Shown here: piece by piece, positions 14,424-29,167 of the stretch
How positions within the stretch are numbered: the first letter of the stretch is position 1
Layout of the letters: each line of letters opens with the position of its first letter
NCBI RefSeq assembly: GCF_041734735.1
Contig: NC_134878.1
Coordinates: 19,806,702 to 19,870,701 of the forward strand
Length of the DNA: 64,000 nucleotides
Origin: Babylonia areolata
Taxonomy: Eukaryota; Mollusca; Gastropoda; Neogastropoda; Buccinidae
Reading direction: 5' to 3'
Notes under the pieces: generated by a model
Told to the model about the DNA's origin: nothing
The model's input: the letters and a program-made list of their open reading frames with translations, nothing else
Databases searched by the model: none
Position numbers and translations under genes: made by a program

Positions 14424-16356
14424 CTTTCCTCTGTATTTGTCTCTTTCTTTCACATCTTTCTTTCATTATTTCCTTTATTGTTTTCTCTCTTTCTTTTGTG
14501 AATGGAAACCTTACAGATACTAGATCACAGAGAATCACTGGGATAAACATCACTCACTTTGTTGTTGTTAGTCTGCAGGTGTGTGTGTGTGTGTGTGTGT
14601 GTGTAAGCATGCGTGTGTGTGTGTGTGTGTGTGTGTTGATATGGTCAAGCTCGACTTAAATGAATATTTTTTACTGTGATGTAGCTGACACAGTTTATTG
14701 CTGGGACAATCTCTTTTATTGCTAGGGCAATCTCTGGACAAAAAGTGAGTGTTCAGACATGGAACTTTGGCTGAGTTCAAACCAGAATCAGGACAAAAGT
14801 GAGTGTTTAGACATGGAACTTTGGCTGAGTTGAAACCAGAATCAGGACAAAAGTGAGTGTTCAGACATGGAACTTTGGCTGAGTTCAAACCAGAATCAGT
14901 AGTAAGTCCACCACCTAACCGACACTGCCACAGTGTTCAGGATAACTGCAGGCAGTAAAACAGAACCTCACATGTCAAGATCAACAATCCCTCCAAGAAA
15001 CCTGAACTTCTTTGACTCTTTTCTAGTGCAGTCTTTTGGATTTGGTGGAGGTGGTGGTGCTGGTGGTGGTGGCAGAACTCTTTCACTGCCAAGTTTCTGT
15101 GTGAAAAACACTCCCCAGTGCCAAATATTTTAGAAACTAAGTCTTCATTCACAGGCTTTAGTTCATGTCAAAACAACACGGTGGACTTGTTCACTTGAAA
15201 GTGGGTCAGGGAGCAAAGGTTCTGTCGGTTCCGGTGGCTAGGCATTATGTCATTTTTCTCTACCACCGGTAAAGCGGTGGTCAGGGCTCAAAGGGTTAAA
15301 ATGAAGTCTGTTTTCGGCCTTGTCTGTGCATTTGTTGTTGTTTAAAATGAAGTCTGCTTTCTGCCTTGCCTGTGCAGTGTCAATGGGCTCCAGTGTGACA
15401 GCATCCAGAGAGGACCTGAACTTCAGTGGTGCCGGTAAGGTCCAGCTCACGGGCAGACAGCTGGTGCCACGCCAGATGCTGTCTCTCTTCCTGAAGCGAC
15501 TCCACCATGTGCGCCGCAGCAAGAAAGGCTTCATCAGTGAGGTGGGTCAGGCTCTGGAAAACACTGATGTTTTCCCTTTCTATTTTGTTTGTTTGTTTGT
15601 TTTTTTATCATGTGATGTTGTTGTTGTCTTGTTCGTCATTTATCAGATGGATTCCCCCGTCTCCTCGATAAAGGCGGCAGTACGTTACAGGTCCTCCAGT
15701 CCTCCGTAAAGTTTCCGGGCCACTGGGTTTGGGTCGGGCCAGGTTTTCTCTCAGAGCGCTTGGTGGTGTGGGCAGGACTGCAGCAGATGTTCTGTTGTCT
15801 GGCTGCCTGTTCTGCAGGGGCACTGTTCTGTGTGACCGATATGGAGTTTCGTGTATAGGTGGTGTTTCAGGCGGTTGTGGCCTGTCCTGAGCCTGAAAAT
15901 GGCTACCTGTTCTCGACGAGTGAGCAGGTAATAATCATGTGATGAATGTCATTAAATTTTATGCTGCCAAGTTTCTGTGTGAAAAACACTCCCAATCACC
16001 AAATATTTTAGACTTAACGCTCTCAGTCACATGAATTGGTTCTTGTCGAAACAACACATTGGACTTTTTCACATCAGACTTGGTCAAGGGGGGGGAGGTT
16101 AACCATTTCCTATTGCACAGGAAACTTGGCTGCAGTGGTCAAGCTTTGTTACAATGTGAAAAACAGTCTATTCAACAAGACCCCTAGATGTTGACTAAAG
16201 TCACCTATGGTGGTGAACTGTCTAGTCTAGTCAACTAAAGTTGTCAGTGGTGGTGAAAGAATTCATATTATTATTTCTGTCTCAGTGAGCTTTCACTTTT
16301 CTTCTATTTCTGTCATCTAACTATCAATATTGTCTTTCTGCAACTCCCATGATCAC

Positions 16357-16423
<67 letters not shown>

Positions 16424-19400
16424 GCTTTACCGCGCCCCCCCCCCCCCCCCCCCCCCCCCCCCATGTATGCAGCCAAAATTTCCATTTTAGGGGTGTGTGC
16501 ATGCTGGGTATATTCATGCTTCCATAACCCACCAAACACAGACATGGATTCTAGGATCTTTAACATGTAGATTGAGGCATTAGCGCAGGTCTGCATATAT
16601 TTTGACCCAGTAATTTGAAAAAAATCTCTGCAGGGGACACTCTTTTGGTGTCCGACACAGTCCTTTCAATCCATCATTTTTAACACCTGATTTCAGTTCA
16701 TCCTGCCGGCGGCCTTCGTGTGCCTGGCCATGGTGTTCTCTCTGATCCAGCCGCCCCTGGTGGACATGCCTCCCCTGGAGCTACATCCCTGGCACTACGA
16801 GCCCAGCAAGGGTGACAGCAGTCTCTACACCTTCTACAGGTAAGGTGTCACCGTGTTATGTCTCTCTATAAGCCCAGCAAGGGTGACAGCAGTCTCTACA
16901 CCTTCTACAGGTAAGGTGTCACCGTGTTATGTCTCTCTATAAGTCCAGCAAGGGCGACAGCAGTCTCTACACCTTCTACAGGTAAGGTGTCACAGCATCA
17001 TGTCTCACTATAAGTCCAGCAAGGGTGACAGCAGTCTCTACACCTTCTACAGGTAAGGTGTCACAGCGTCATGTCTCTCTATAAGCCCAGCAAGGGTGAT
17101 AGCAGTCTCTACACCTTCTACAGGTAAGGTGTCACAGCGTCATGTCTCTCTATAAGCCCAGCAAGGGTGACAGCAGTCTCTACACCTTCTACAGGTAAGG
17201 TGTCACAGCGTCATGTCTCTCTATAAGTCCAGCAAGGGTGACAGCAGTCTCTACACCTTCTACAGGTAAGGTGTCACAGCATCATGTCTCACTATAAGTC
17301 CAGCAAGGGTGACAGCAGTCTCTACACCTTCTACAGGTAAGGTGTCACAGCATCATGTCTCACTATAAGTCCAGCAAGGGTGACAGTAGTCTCTACACCT
17401 TCTACAGGTAAGGTGTCACAGCGTCATGTCTCTCTATAAGCCCAGCAAGGGTGACAGCAGTCTCTACACCTTCTACAGGTAAGGTGTCACAGCGTCATGT
17501 CTCTCTATAAGTCCAGCAAGGGTGACAGCAGTCTCTACACCTTCTACAGGTAAGGTGTCACAGCGTCATGTCTCTCTGTGAGCCCAGCCAGGGTGACAGC
17601 AGTCTCTACACCTTCTACAGGTAAGGTGTCACAGCGTCATGTCTCACTATAAGCCCAGCAAGGGTGACAGCAGTCTCTACACCTTCTACAGGTAAGGTGT
17701 CACAGCGTCATGTCTCTCTATAAGTCCAGCAAGGGTGACAGCAGTCTCTACACCTTCTACAGGTAAGGTGTCACAGCGTCATGTCTCTCTATGAGCCCAG
17801 CAAGGGCGACAGCAGTCTCTACACCTTCTACAGGTAAGGTGTCACAGCGTCATGTCTCACTATAAGTCCAGCAAGGGCAACAGCAGTCTCTACACCTTCT
17901 ACAGGTAAGGTGTCACAGCGTCATGTCTCACTATAAGCCCAGCAAGGGCGACAGCAGTCTCTACACCTTCTACAGGTAAGGTGTCACAGCGTCATGTCTC
18001 TCTATAAGCCCAGCAAGGGTGACAGCAGTCTCTACACCTTCTACAGGTAAGGTGTCACAGCGTCATGTCTCTCTATAAGTCCAGCAAGGGTGACAGCAGT
18101 CTCTACACCTTCTACAGGTAAGGTGTCACCGTGTTATGTCTCTCTATAAGTCCAGCAAGGGTGACAGCAGTCTCTACACCTTCTGCAGGTAAGGTGTCAC
18201 AGTGTCATGTCTCTCTATAAGCCCAGCAAGGGCGACAGCAGTCTCTACACCTTCTACAGGTAAGGTGTCACAGCGTCATGTCTCTCTATGAGCCCAACAA
18301 GGGTGACAGCAGTCTCTACACCTTCTACAGGTAAGGTGTCACAGCGTCATGTCTCTCTATAAGCCCAGCAAGGGTGACAGCAGTCTCTACACCTTCTACA
18401 GGTAAGGTGTCACAGCGTCATGTCTCTCTATGAGCCCAACAAGGGTGACAGCAGTCTCTACACCTTCTACAGGTAAGGTGTCACAGCGTCATGTCTCTCT
18501 ATAAGCCCAGCAAGGGTGATAGCAGTCTCTACACCTTCTACAGGTAAGGTGTCACAGTGTCATGTCTCTCTATAAGCCCAGCAAGGGTGACAGCAGTCTC
18601 TACACCTTCTACAGGTAAGGTGTCACAGCGTCATGTCTCTCTATAAGCCCAGCAAGGGCGACAGCAGTCTCTACACCTTCTACAGGTAAGGTGTCACAGC
18701 GTCATGTCTCTCTATAAGTCCAGCAAGGGTGACAGCAGTCTCTACACCTTCTACAGGTAAGGTGTCACAGCGTCATGTCTCTCTATAAGTCCAGCAAGGG
18801 TGACAGCAGTCTCTACACCTTCTACAGGTAAGGTGTCACAGCGTCATGTCTATGAGCCCAGCAAGGGTGACAGCAGTCTCTACACCTTCTACAGGTAAGG
18901 TGTCACAGTGTCATGTCTCTCTATGAGCCCAGCAAGGGCGACAGCAGTCTCTACACCTTCTACAGGTAAGGTGTCACAGCGTCATGTCTCTCTATAAGCC
19001 CAGCAAGGGTGATAGCAGTCTCTACACCTTCTACAGGTAAGGTGTCACAGCGTCATGTCTCTCTATAAGCCCAGCAAGGGTGACAGCAGTCTCTACACCT
19101 TCTACAGGTAAGGTGTCACAGCGTCATGTCTCTCTATAAGTCCAGCAAGGGTGACAGCAGTCTCTACACCTTCTACAGGTAAGGTGTCACCGTGTTATGT
19201 CTCTCTATAAGTCCAGCAAAGGTGACAGCAGTCTCTACACCTTCTACAGGTAAGGTGTCACAGCGTCATGTGTATGAGCCCAGCAAGGGTGACAGTAGTC
19301 TCTACACCTTCTACAGGTAAGGTGTCACAGCGTCATGTCTCTCTATAAGTCCAGCAAGGGTGACAGCAGTCTCTACACCTTCTACAGGTAAGGTGTCACA

Positions 19401-21105
19401 GCGTCATGTCTCTCTATAAGCCCAGCAAGGGCGACAGCAGTCTCTACACCTTCTACAGGTAAGGTGTCACAGCGTCATGTCTCTCTATGAGCCCAACAAG
19501 GGTGACAGCAGTCTCTACACCTTCTACAGGTAAGGTGTCACAGCGTCATGTCTCTCTATAAGCCCAGCAAGGGTGACAGCAGTCTCTACACCTTCTACAG
19601 GTAAGGTGTCACAGCGTCATGTCTCTCTATGAGCCCAACAAGGGTGACAGCAGTCTCTACACCTTCTACAGGTAAGGTGTCACAGCGTCATGTCTCTCTA
19701 TAAGCCCAGCAAGGGTGATAGCAGTCTCTACACCTTCTACAGGTAAGGTGTCACAGTGTCATGTCTCTCTATAAGCCCAGCAAGGGTGACAGCAGTCTCT
19801 ACACCTTCTACAGGTAAGGTGTCACAGCGTCATGTCTCTCTATAAGCCCAGCAAGGGCGACAGCAGTCTCTACACCTTCTGCAGGTAAGGTGTCACAGTG
19901 TCATGTCTCTCTATAAGTCCAGCAAGGGCAACAGCAGTCTCTACACCTTCTACAGGTAAGGTGTCACAGCGTCGTGTCTCTCTATAAGCCCAGCAAGGGT
20001 GACAGCAGTCTCTACACCTTCTACAGGTAAGGTGTCACAGCGTCATGTCTCTCTATAAGCCCAGCAAGGGCGACAGCAGTCTCTACACCTTCTACAGGTA
20101 AGGTGTCACAGCGTCATGTCTCTCTATAAGCCCAGCAAGGGTGACAGCAGTCTCTACACCTTCTACAGGTAAGGTGTCACAGCATCATGTCTCTTTATGA
20201 GCCCAGCAAGGGTGACAGCAGTCTCTACACCTTCTACAGGCTCTACACCTTCTACAGGTAAGGTGTCACAATGTCATGTCTATGAGCCCAGCAAGGGTGA
20301 CAGCAGTCTCTACACCTTCTACAGGCTCTACACCTTCTACAGGTAAGGTGTCACAGTGTCATGTCTATGAGCCCAGCAAGGGTGACAGCAGTCTCTACAC
20401 CTTCTACAGGCTCTACATCTTCTACAGGTAAGGTGTCTTAACGTCATGTCTCTCTATGAGCCCAGCCAGGGTGACAGCAGTCTCTACACCTTCTACAGGT
20501 AAGGTATCACATCACTAGAGTGGTGGCCTAGTAGTAAGGCGGCCAACTAAGTAGCAAGAAAACCTGAGCATGCGGGTTCGAATCCCACACTCCCCAGAAT
20601 TTTCTCCCCCTACTCTAGACCCTGCGTGGTGGTCTGGATGCTAATCATTCAAGACGATAAACCGAGGTCCTATGTATAGCATGCACATAGTCCACATTAA
20701 AGAACCCACATCAACAAGAGAGTTGTCTCTGGTAAAATTTGGTACTAAAACCTCCTCTAAAAAATACATGTTTGTGTGTACATTCATGACGGGCCTGACT
20801 GAATGACACAGGAAATGAGTGTTGAGCTCCTAATGGCAGCTGTCATTTGGCTCTACCCAGGTAGGCAGCGTGTTATGTAAATGACTGTAAACCACTCAGA
20901 GCTTGGTGCTATTCTAGTATCAATGACAATCACTGAGAACAGGGTCAGCTAACACACAATCACTGAGAACAGGGTCAACTAACACACAGTGGCAGAAACA
21001 TCTCATGTTCACCTGTAATCCTCCAGGCTGTCTGTTATGGAAGCAGTCAAGCTGTCTTTAATATCACCTTTTTTTTTTTTTAGACAAAGAAAACAAAATG
21101 TGTTT

Positions 21106-21144
<39 letters not shown>

Positions 21145-23024
21145 CTCAGAACTCCTTTATTTGTCATAAAAAACCATCAAAGGAACTATGGACACTAAAA
21201 CTAAACACAATATACAGATAAAAGCAGTAAGTTGTGAGCACATGCAGGTTCTTCCACAAATCATAGTTATGGGTTGCAAGCTTTAAAACACTCACAGATG
21301 TGTGTGTGTGTGTGTGTGTGTGCAGCAATGACAACCCAACCATCGGCCGTGCCACGGACCTGGAGCACACCTTGCTGGATTCCTACGCTGACACCTACCA
21401 CGGTGCCAGGTGTCTGGATCCCTCCGTCTACACCATCAGGTCAGGGATCACACAGCGTGGCACTCAGCTGTCTGCAGACACCACAGTACTGGAACTTGGG
21501 GAGTGGGGGGAGGGGTGAAAAAAACACGCCAAAACAAACAATTTATTTAGTATATATGTATTTGTGTTATTCGGATTGTTGGACATTTGTTGGGGAAATT
21601 TGTGATTTGGATGGGGAAAGGGGGGGTGGGGGGGTAGGGGTTAATTGTCTTGTTTTGTTAAGTTTTTTGTTGTCAAAGGTGTTGAAAGTGTTGCAAGTAA
21701 ATTTTGTGGAATTTGGTTTACTTTGTGGATTTTTTTTTCTCTTTAATTCTAATTGAATGTTTGGATACTTGTGTCCAGAGTATTTGAAAACCTGTAATAA
21801 TCTTTATTTCAAAATAAGAAATCTATATTAATGATTTTCAGTACATATGAAAACATTGACTTATTAATGTTCCCCTAATATGTGTTTATTCTTTTAAAAA
21901 TTGATCTACCAGATAATAAAAATCCAGTCATCTTTCTTTATGTACAGATGTCTTGATTCTCTCTCTCTCTCCCCCACCCTCTCTCCCTCCCTCTCTCTCT
22001 TTCTGTCCCTCCCCCTCTCTGGATGTACATAGATATTCTTGACGCATAATAACTGACCAAGAAATTGTATGCTTTCTGTGTGCAGTGATTATCCATGTTT
22101 CCAAGGGAGTGGTACAACCTTCACCCCACAGCCCCACATCACCGGCAACATTTCCATTGATTCCCCTGCCTGTTCCTGCGACTCAGGGTTCCAGCGCTGT
22201 CCCGGTGGTATGTTGAATGAGTCCTTGTCCTTTAGTTTTGATACAGTGTGGAGTATATACATTGGCACCCGTGATAGACGCACAGAGCAATACATTTTGT
22301 GACAGCTTAATATGTTTGACACTTATAGCTTTTGTGACAGCCCAGAATGGTAATATGTTTGACACTTACAGCTTTAGCTTTCATGACAGTTAAATATGGA
22401 AATGTTTGATACTTACAGCTTTATTGACAGTCAAATATGCTATTATGTTTGACACAGTTTTCGTGACAGCCAGATATGGTAAGAATTTTGACACTTACAG
22501 CTTCTGTGACAGCCAAATATGGTAATGTGTTTGACACAGCTTACATTACAGCCAAATATGGCAATACGTCTGGTACTTACTACTTCTGTGACAGCCAGAT
22601 ATGGCAATATGTTTGACACAGGTTTTATGATAGCTAAATATGGCAATATGTGTGACATATTCAGGTTTTGTTATCTCTCCTGACAGAAGAGACTTGACCA
22701 GTTTTGAAAGTTACTAGAACAAAAGAATGTCTCCAAACTTCCGAAACCTTGGAATGAATTAACTTTTGGTTGGCTTCATAGACAAATAGATGTACAACAT
22801 GGTGGGTTGCTTGGTTGGCAGCTAGTTAGATTATTTTATTTACTAGTTCTTAAATTTGCTTATAATTGATTGGTTGGCTGCTTGTTTGCGTGATATTTTG
22901 TTTAATTATGACAAAGCATCAAAATCATATAAATAGATATATGGATAGACAGAGAGACAGACACAGACAAACAAACAATTAGATATAGATGCATATGTGT
23001 ATGTTCCAGTGCTGCACTGCAGTG

Positions 23025-23092
<68 letters not shown>

Positions 23093-26000
23093 CTCTATAT
23101 GATAGATAGATAGATAGAGATAAAATTCACTTTAAGTCTGTATATTAGTTAGGTAGATAGAGATAAAATTCACTTTAAGTCTGTATATACACACACTGCA
23201 CCTAAATATTTCAGCAGTCTCTGCCTTCCTCAGCAGGTGGGTGAGGTGGTCTTTTTACTGATTACTTTATCTGAAATGACAAACCTTCGCTCGTGTTCCA
23301 TCAAATCAGCTTCACTTCCTTTCATTTTTAAATTGTTTTTCATCGCCTCAATTCTGGAACCCAGGTGCTGGCGGCCCCACCCCGGCCAGACGCTACACGC
23401 CTGTCAACGACAACCTGTACAACGTGACGGGCCGCAACATCAGTGACTGGCTCGTCAAGACCATGGAGCAGTACATGATGAGGAGGTGGGTGAGCCCACT
23501 GAGATGGCTTTCTTTTGCCTTGTGCTGATAGGTCTTTGTGTTTTTTACGGTATGGTACAGTACAGCATAGCACAGTGCAGTACAATACAGTAGAGTGCAG
23601 TGCAGTACAATACAGTCCAGTGCAGTGCAGCACAGTACAATACAGTGCAGTACAATACTGTACAGTGGAGTACAATACAGCACAGAGCAGTACATCATCT
23701 ACTTGTCTCTTCTCTGCCTGCCCATGTATCTCTGTTTGTCAATCTGTCTCTGTTTTTCACTGACTGATTGTCGAACATCTACCAAGAGTGAGTGATGTTG
23801 TGTGGACCAGATTTGGAGGGTTTTCGTTTGGAGAGGAGAACCCCATCTCTCGCCTCAACGCCTCTCAGCTGGCCAGCGCTGTGGACGACCTGACCACAGC
23901 CTTCAACAACGGCACGTCCATCGTCCCCCAGCAGTTCATTTCTGACCTGGAGGAGTTTCTGGACTACGCTTACACTGCTGATAATGCCAAGGTACAGTTG
24001 TACCACTGATGATGCCATGGTACAGTTGTACTGCTGATAATGCCAAGGTACAGTTGTACCACTGATGATGCCATGGTACAGTTGTACTGCTGATAATGCC
24101 AAGGTACAGTTGTGCAGCTGATAATGCCAAGGTACAGTTGTGCAGCTGATAATGCACTGCTGATAATGCCAAGGTACAGTTGTACTGCTGATAATGCCAT
24201 GGTACAGTTGTGCAGCTGATAATGCACTGCTGATAATGCCATGGTACAGTTGTACAGCTGATAATGCCAAGGTACAGTTGTGCAGCTGATAATGCACTGC
24301 TGATAATGCCAAGGTACAGTTGTACTGCTGATAATGCCAAGGTACAGTTGTGCAGCTGATAATGCCAAGGTACAATTGCGCAGCTGATAATGCCAAGGTA
24401 CAGTTGTGCAGCTGATAATGCCAAGGTACAGTTGTATGCTAGCTGAATTGGTAGCATAAGCAGCATTGAGTGCAAGTTGTGTGCCTTGCGAATGGATAGA
24501 GTTACCACTCTTTACTTTTCGTTTCTGTTTTTTTGGTTGTTGTTTTTTTGTGGTTTTTTTGTATGAAATGGTGTTGAGTTTTTTGTTTTATTTTGTGTTT
24601 GTTTTTGTTTTATAAGCATCTGATTTAATTCAGACAGCTGTAGAGAGTGTGTGAGATTTTTATTTTGTTTTATTTTATTTGTCGGATGGTAGAATCTGCA
24701 GATGTGATGGTTTGAACCTTGTGCCTGTGATGAAGGCATTAAGTTTGAAAAGGTCTGAAAAGGCATTTCATTGAATGTCAACCATTTTCTATCTTTGGCA
24801 TTTTTATGGTGATTGTGATGTCCCATTGGTTGCATTATGCTATCTTTCTCTCCCTGTATCTCTGTCTTTCTTTCATCCTACCTTCCTACAGGAACTGCAG
24901 GTCCTGTCCTAACTTGGGTGTGACACTGCATGATCACAGACAATATTATTCCACATGCTCAGAAGCTTAGCTTGCATGAGGAAGGTCTTCAAAGGATGTA
25001 TGGTGGTGTTCCAACCTTCGTGCATCTGCTGTCATTTTTTATTTGGCTATCCTAACCTGTGGGCATGAAGCGCCAAACCAATTTGGAACAAGGCTCATAG
25101 TTTCGGCAGCAAGGTGTTGTGGAAAAACATATTTTGACGTCTCTCTGCCTCTGTCTCCCCTTCTGCCAGTATCTGACGGACTTGAAATGTGTCTGATGAA
25201 GGTGTTGCTGAATTAATGATTTTCCTTTCACAGTCTTATTTTGACATATCTCTCTGTCTCTGTCTCTTTTCATCCCTGTATCTGATGTATTTAACTTTTG
25301 TCTGATGAAGGTGTTGTTGAATTAATGATTTTCCTTTCACAGTAATATTTTGACATTTCTCTCTATCTCTGCTTCTTCTTATCCCAGTATCTGACGGACT
25401 TAACTTGTGTCTGATGAAGGTGTTGTTGAATTACTGATTTTCCTTTCACAAAGTCCAATTTTGACATATCTCTCTGTCTCTTTTTCTCCCAGTATCTGAC
25501 GGACTTAACTTGTGTCCGATGAAGGTGTTGTTGAATTAATAACAATTTTCCTTTCACAAAGTCTGTGAATTGATTTCTCAAACCTCCTGCTGGTGACCCA
25601 GGTGTGGTACAACAACAAGGCGTGGCTGGCCGTGGTGGCCTACATGAACTCCCTGAACAACGTCATCCTGAGGAGTTACGCGCCGTCCGTCAACAGGTCA
25701 CACTACGGCATCGTCACCGTTAACCACCCCATGAACTTCACCCAGCAACAGCTGGACGAGGAATCGCTGTAGGTGGCTGTGAGGGGGAAGGGTGGGAGTG
25801 CAGGAAGGGAGGTTGGGGTTGTGTGTGTGTGAGAGGGGTGTTTGTGGTTAGGGGGGTGTGGTTTGGCTGTGTGACTGGTGTCTGTGTGTGTGTGTGTGTG
25901 ATATTTGTGATGTAGTGTGAGTATGTGGTGTGTCGCGTGTGAGAGTGTATTTTTGGCTGTTTGACTTGTGTGAAGTGTGTGTGTTGGTGTATACATGTGT

Positions 26001-29000
26001 TGTGAGTATGTTTTGTAAATGTGTGTTATCATGTGTGAATGTTTACACGTATTGTTTTTATGTATGTGTGTGTGTGTGTGCAAAAGCATAAATGTATGCA
26101 TCTTAAGACAATTTCTGTTGCTGACCTTGAAAGCACACTCAGAAATTAAAAAAAAACTAATTTTGCTCCCCTCCCTGCGCCTCCCCCCCCCCCCACTCCC
26201 CTGCCTCTTCCTTGTCTACACTTTGCCCAGCTTTCTGTTTGCATGTGTTTACAAGTTTTGCAGGTAAGAGGTAGATTAAAAGAATCTTGGTAAAAAAAAT
26301 CAACTTACATTGGATAAAAGAGGCGATGTATCGAGCGACAGGCTGTTCTTCAGGCAAAAAAAACAACTTAGGTTTTCTGTTTTCCATCTGTATGAAGTGA
26401 AGTTATGCATGCGTGTGAATGACTGGCACGCAAGCGCTGTGGTTTGTCTCTGCACAAGATTCAGCGCTATATAAATATTATTATTGTTATCATCATCATT
26501 ACTTTGATTATTGTTATTATTATGATGTTTTTATTTATGTATTGTTGTACAATACCTTATGGTTTTAATGTGTGTGTGCATGTGTGTGTGTGTGTGTATG
26601 TGTGCATGTGTGTGTGTGTGTGCACGTGCGTGCGCGCATGTCATTTTTTTAGTAATCTATACCCTTTTTTGTTGGATGTTTTCATTTGTTAAATTGTTGT
26701 GCAGTACCCTATTGTCTTAACATGAGTATGTGTGTGGAGGGGTTAGTATATCGTCAGCTATTGGGAATTCTTATTTGACTAGTTTTAATCTCTTTTTATG
26801 TTGCGCATGATGATTTTATGCCAGTGTTTACAACGAGCCTGTGATTGCACAACTTAATTTCCATGTGGATTAATAAAGTGTTTTTGATTTGATTTAATTT
26901 GATCATCAGTACTGTCGTTATCATGATCATTATTGCTATTATTATCATTACTGTTGTTATTACTATTATTATTATTATTGCAGGTACAACAGCGCAGTGG
27001 ACGTGATCGTGGCCATCTGCGTCATCTTCGCCCTGTCCTTTGTGCCAGGCCAGCTTTGTGCTGTTCCTCATTGAGGAGCGCGTGTCCAACAGCAAGCACC
27101 TGCAGTTCGTCAGCGGGGTCAACCCCACTGTGTACTGGGTGTCCAACTTTCTCTGGGATATGGTGAGAGAGAGAGAGAGAGAGTGTGTGGGTGTGGCTGT
27201 ATGTTGGGGGAGAGGTGCGGGGGGGAAGTAAAAGTGAAAAGGTGTGTGTGTGTAAATCGTCTGTTCATGCATAGGTACATACCTGTTCTGATTTGCACCA
27301 CAAAGCATGGGAAATGTAGTTGCACATTATGAGGACATATGTTAACATGCGAGCATGTGTTCACATGAATGCACTTGCAGACACATGCATATGCACACAC
27401 CCACACAGACCCCCCCCCCTCCTCTGCCCCCCCCCCCCCCCCCACACACACACACCTTGAAACCCCTTAAAGAGGAAAATCATAGATTTTTTTTTTTTCA
27501 GGTTTTTTTTTTCATTATGTTATATTTATGAAAGTCTTCCTGACACAACATATGATGATAAATTGCTGAAATTAAAAAAAAACAACCGAAGACAAGAGGT
27601 TGTACTGTTCAGTATATTGTTTTGTTTGTTTATGTCATTTTTGCTTGTAACCTTCTGTTGTTGTTGTTTTTTTTCTGTCTACTTTCACTGTCTGTAAATT
27701 TCTCATTCGTTTGAGTTTTGTGTGTACAGGTGAACTACTTGATTCCAGCCATTCTGTGCATTTTCATCTTCCTGGCCTTTGGAAATGATGCCTACGTGTC
27801 TTCTACCAATGCCCCCTGTCTTGTTGCCTTACTCTTCCTGTATGGGTGAGTGGTGCTGATTAAGATACATTCAGTGGTCTTCATGTTGTTGATGGTCTTC
27901 ATGGTTGTTGATGGTCTTCATGGTTGTTGGTGGTCTTTATGGTTGTTGATCCATGCTGTTTATGGTCTTCATGGCTGTTTATGGTCTTCATGTTGTTGAT
28001 GTTTTTCATATTGTTGATGGTCTTCATGGTTGTTGATGGTCTTCATGTTGTTGATGGTCTTCATGGTTGTTGATGGTCTTCATGTTGTTGATGGTCTTCA
28101 TGTTGTTGATGGTCTTCGTGGTTGTTGATCCATTTTGTTGATGGTCTTCATGGCTGTTGATGCTTTTCATGTTGTTGATGGTCTTCATGGTTGTTGATGG
28201 TCTTCATGGTTGTTGATCCATGCTGTTTATGGTCTTCATGGCTGTTTATGGTCTTCATGTTGTTGATGTTTTTCATGTTGTTGATGGTCTTCATGTTGTT
28301 GATGGTCTTCATGGCTGTTGGGCTGTTGATCCATGTTGTTGATGGTCTTCATGGTTGTTGATGGTCTTCATGGTTGTTTATGTCATTTCATGTTATTGAT
28401 CCATTTTTTATCTATTTCGATATCAAGTTTGATAGGGTCTTTTTTGTTTTGTTTTGTTTCAAATTCATTGTGAAATTAACTTATCCAGCCATTTCACTTT
28501 GTGCTAAGTAATTTCCATGAAGTTTCACTTTAAAATTTCTCCAGGTCTGAAATATGACCACAGTCATTGATGTCTGTTGAATGAATTGATAAACTTAGAG
28601 ACTGATAATTTCTTAGAGTGTTTGATTTGTTTTTCTTTTATGGGTTTTATGTTCCTAATACTTTTTTTATCATTTTTTTTTAGATAAAATAAATACTCTG
28701 AGAACTGAAAATTGAAAGTGCCTGCTGTCTCCAGGTGGTCCATCACCCCAATGATGTACCCCTTCTCCCGAATCTTCTCCGTGCCCAGCTCAGCCTTCGT
28801 GGCGCTGTCCTGCGTCAACACCTTCCTGGGCACTGTCTCCACTCTCTCCACCTTCATTCTGGAGCTCCTGGAAGCTGATGATCCGGTCAGTATGACTCTT
28901 TGTGTGTGTGGCGTGTGAGTGGAAAGTGGAGGAGGGCTAAGGGGGATGTGGGGAGGGGGGGGGGGCTGTTGTGTTTGTGTTTATGTGTGTGTGGCTGTGT

Positions 29001-29129
29001 GTGTCTGGTTGTATGTGGGAGTGGGGGTTCAGGAGGGGGGAAAGTTGTATGTGTTGTGTATATGCGTGTAAGAGTGTTCATGGTGACTGTGTTTGTATGT
29101 GTATGAGAGTGTATGTGTGTGTCTGGTGA

Positions 29130-29167
<38 letters not shown>

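Noticed and set aside
16437-16462. Run of about 26 C
   Set aside because: Likely microsatellite; exact length is not reliable and no function is suggested.
23779-24508. Minus-strand frames of 130-205 codons with repeated WHYQQ-type peptides
   Set aside because: Shadow of the exon 13 donor array and of exon 13 itself.
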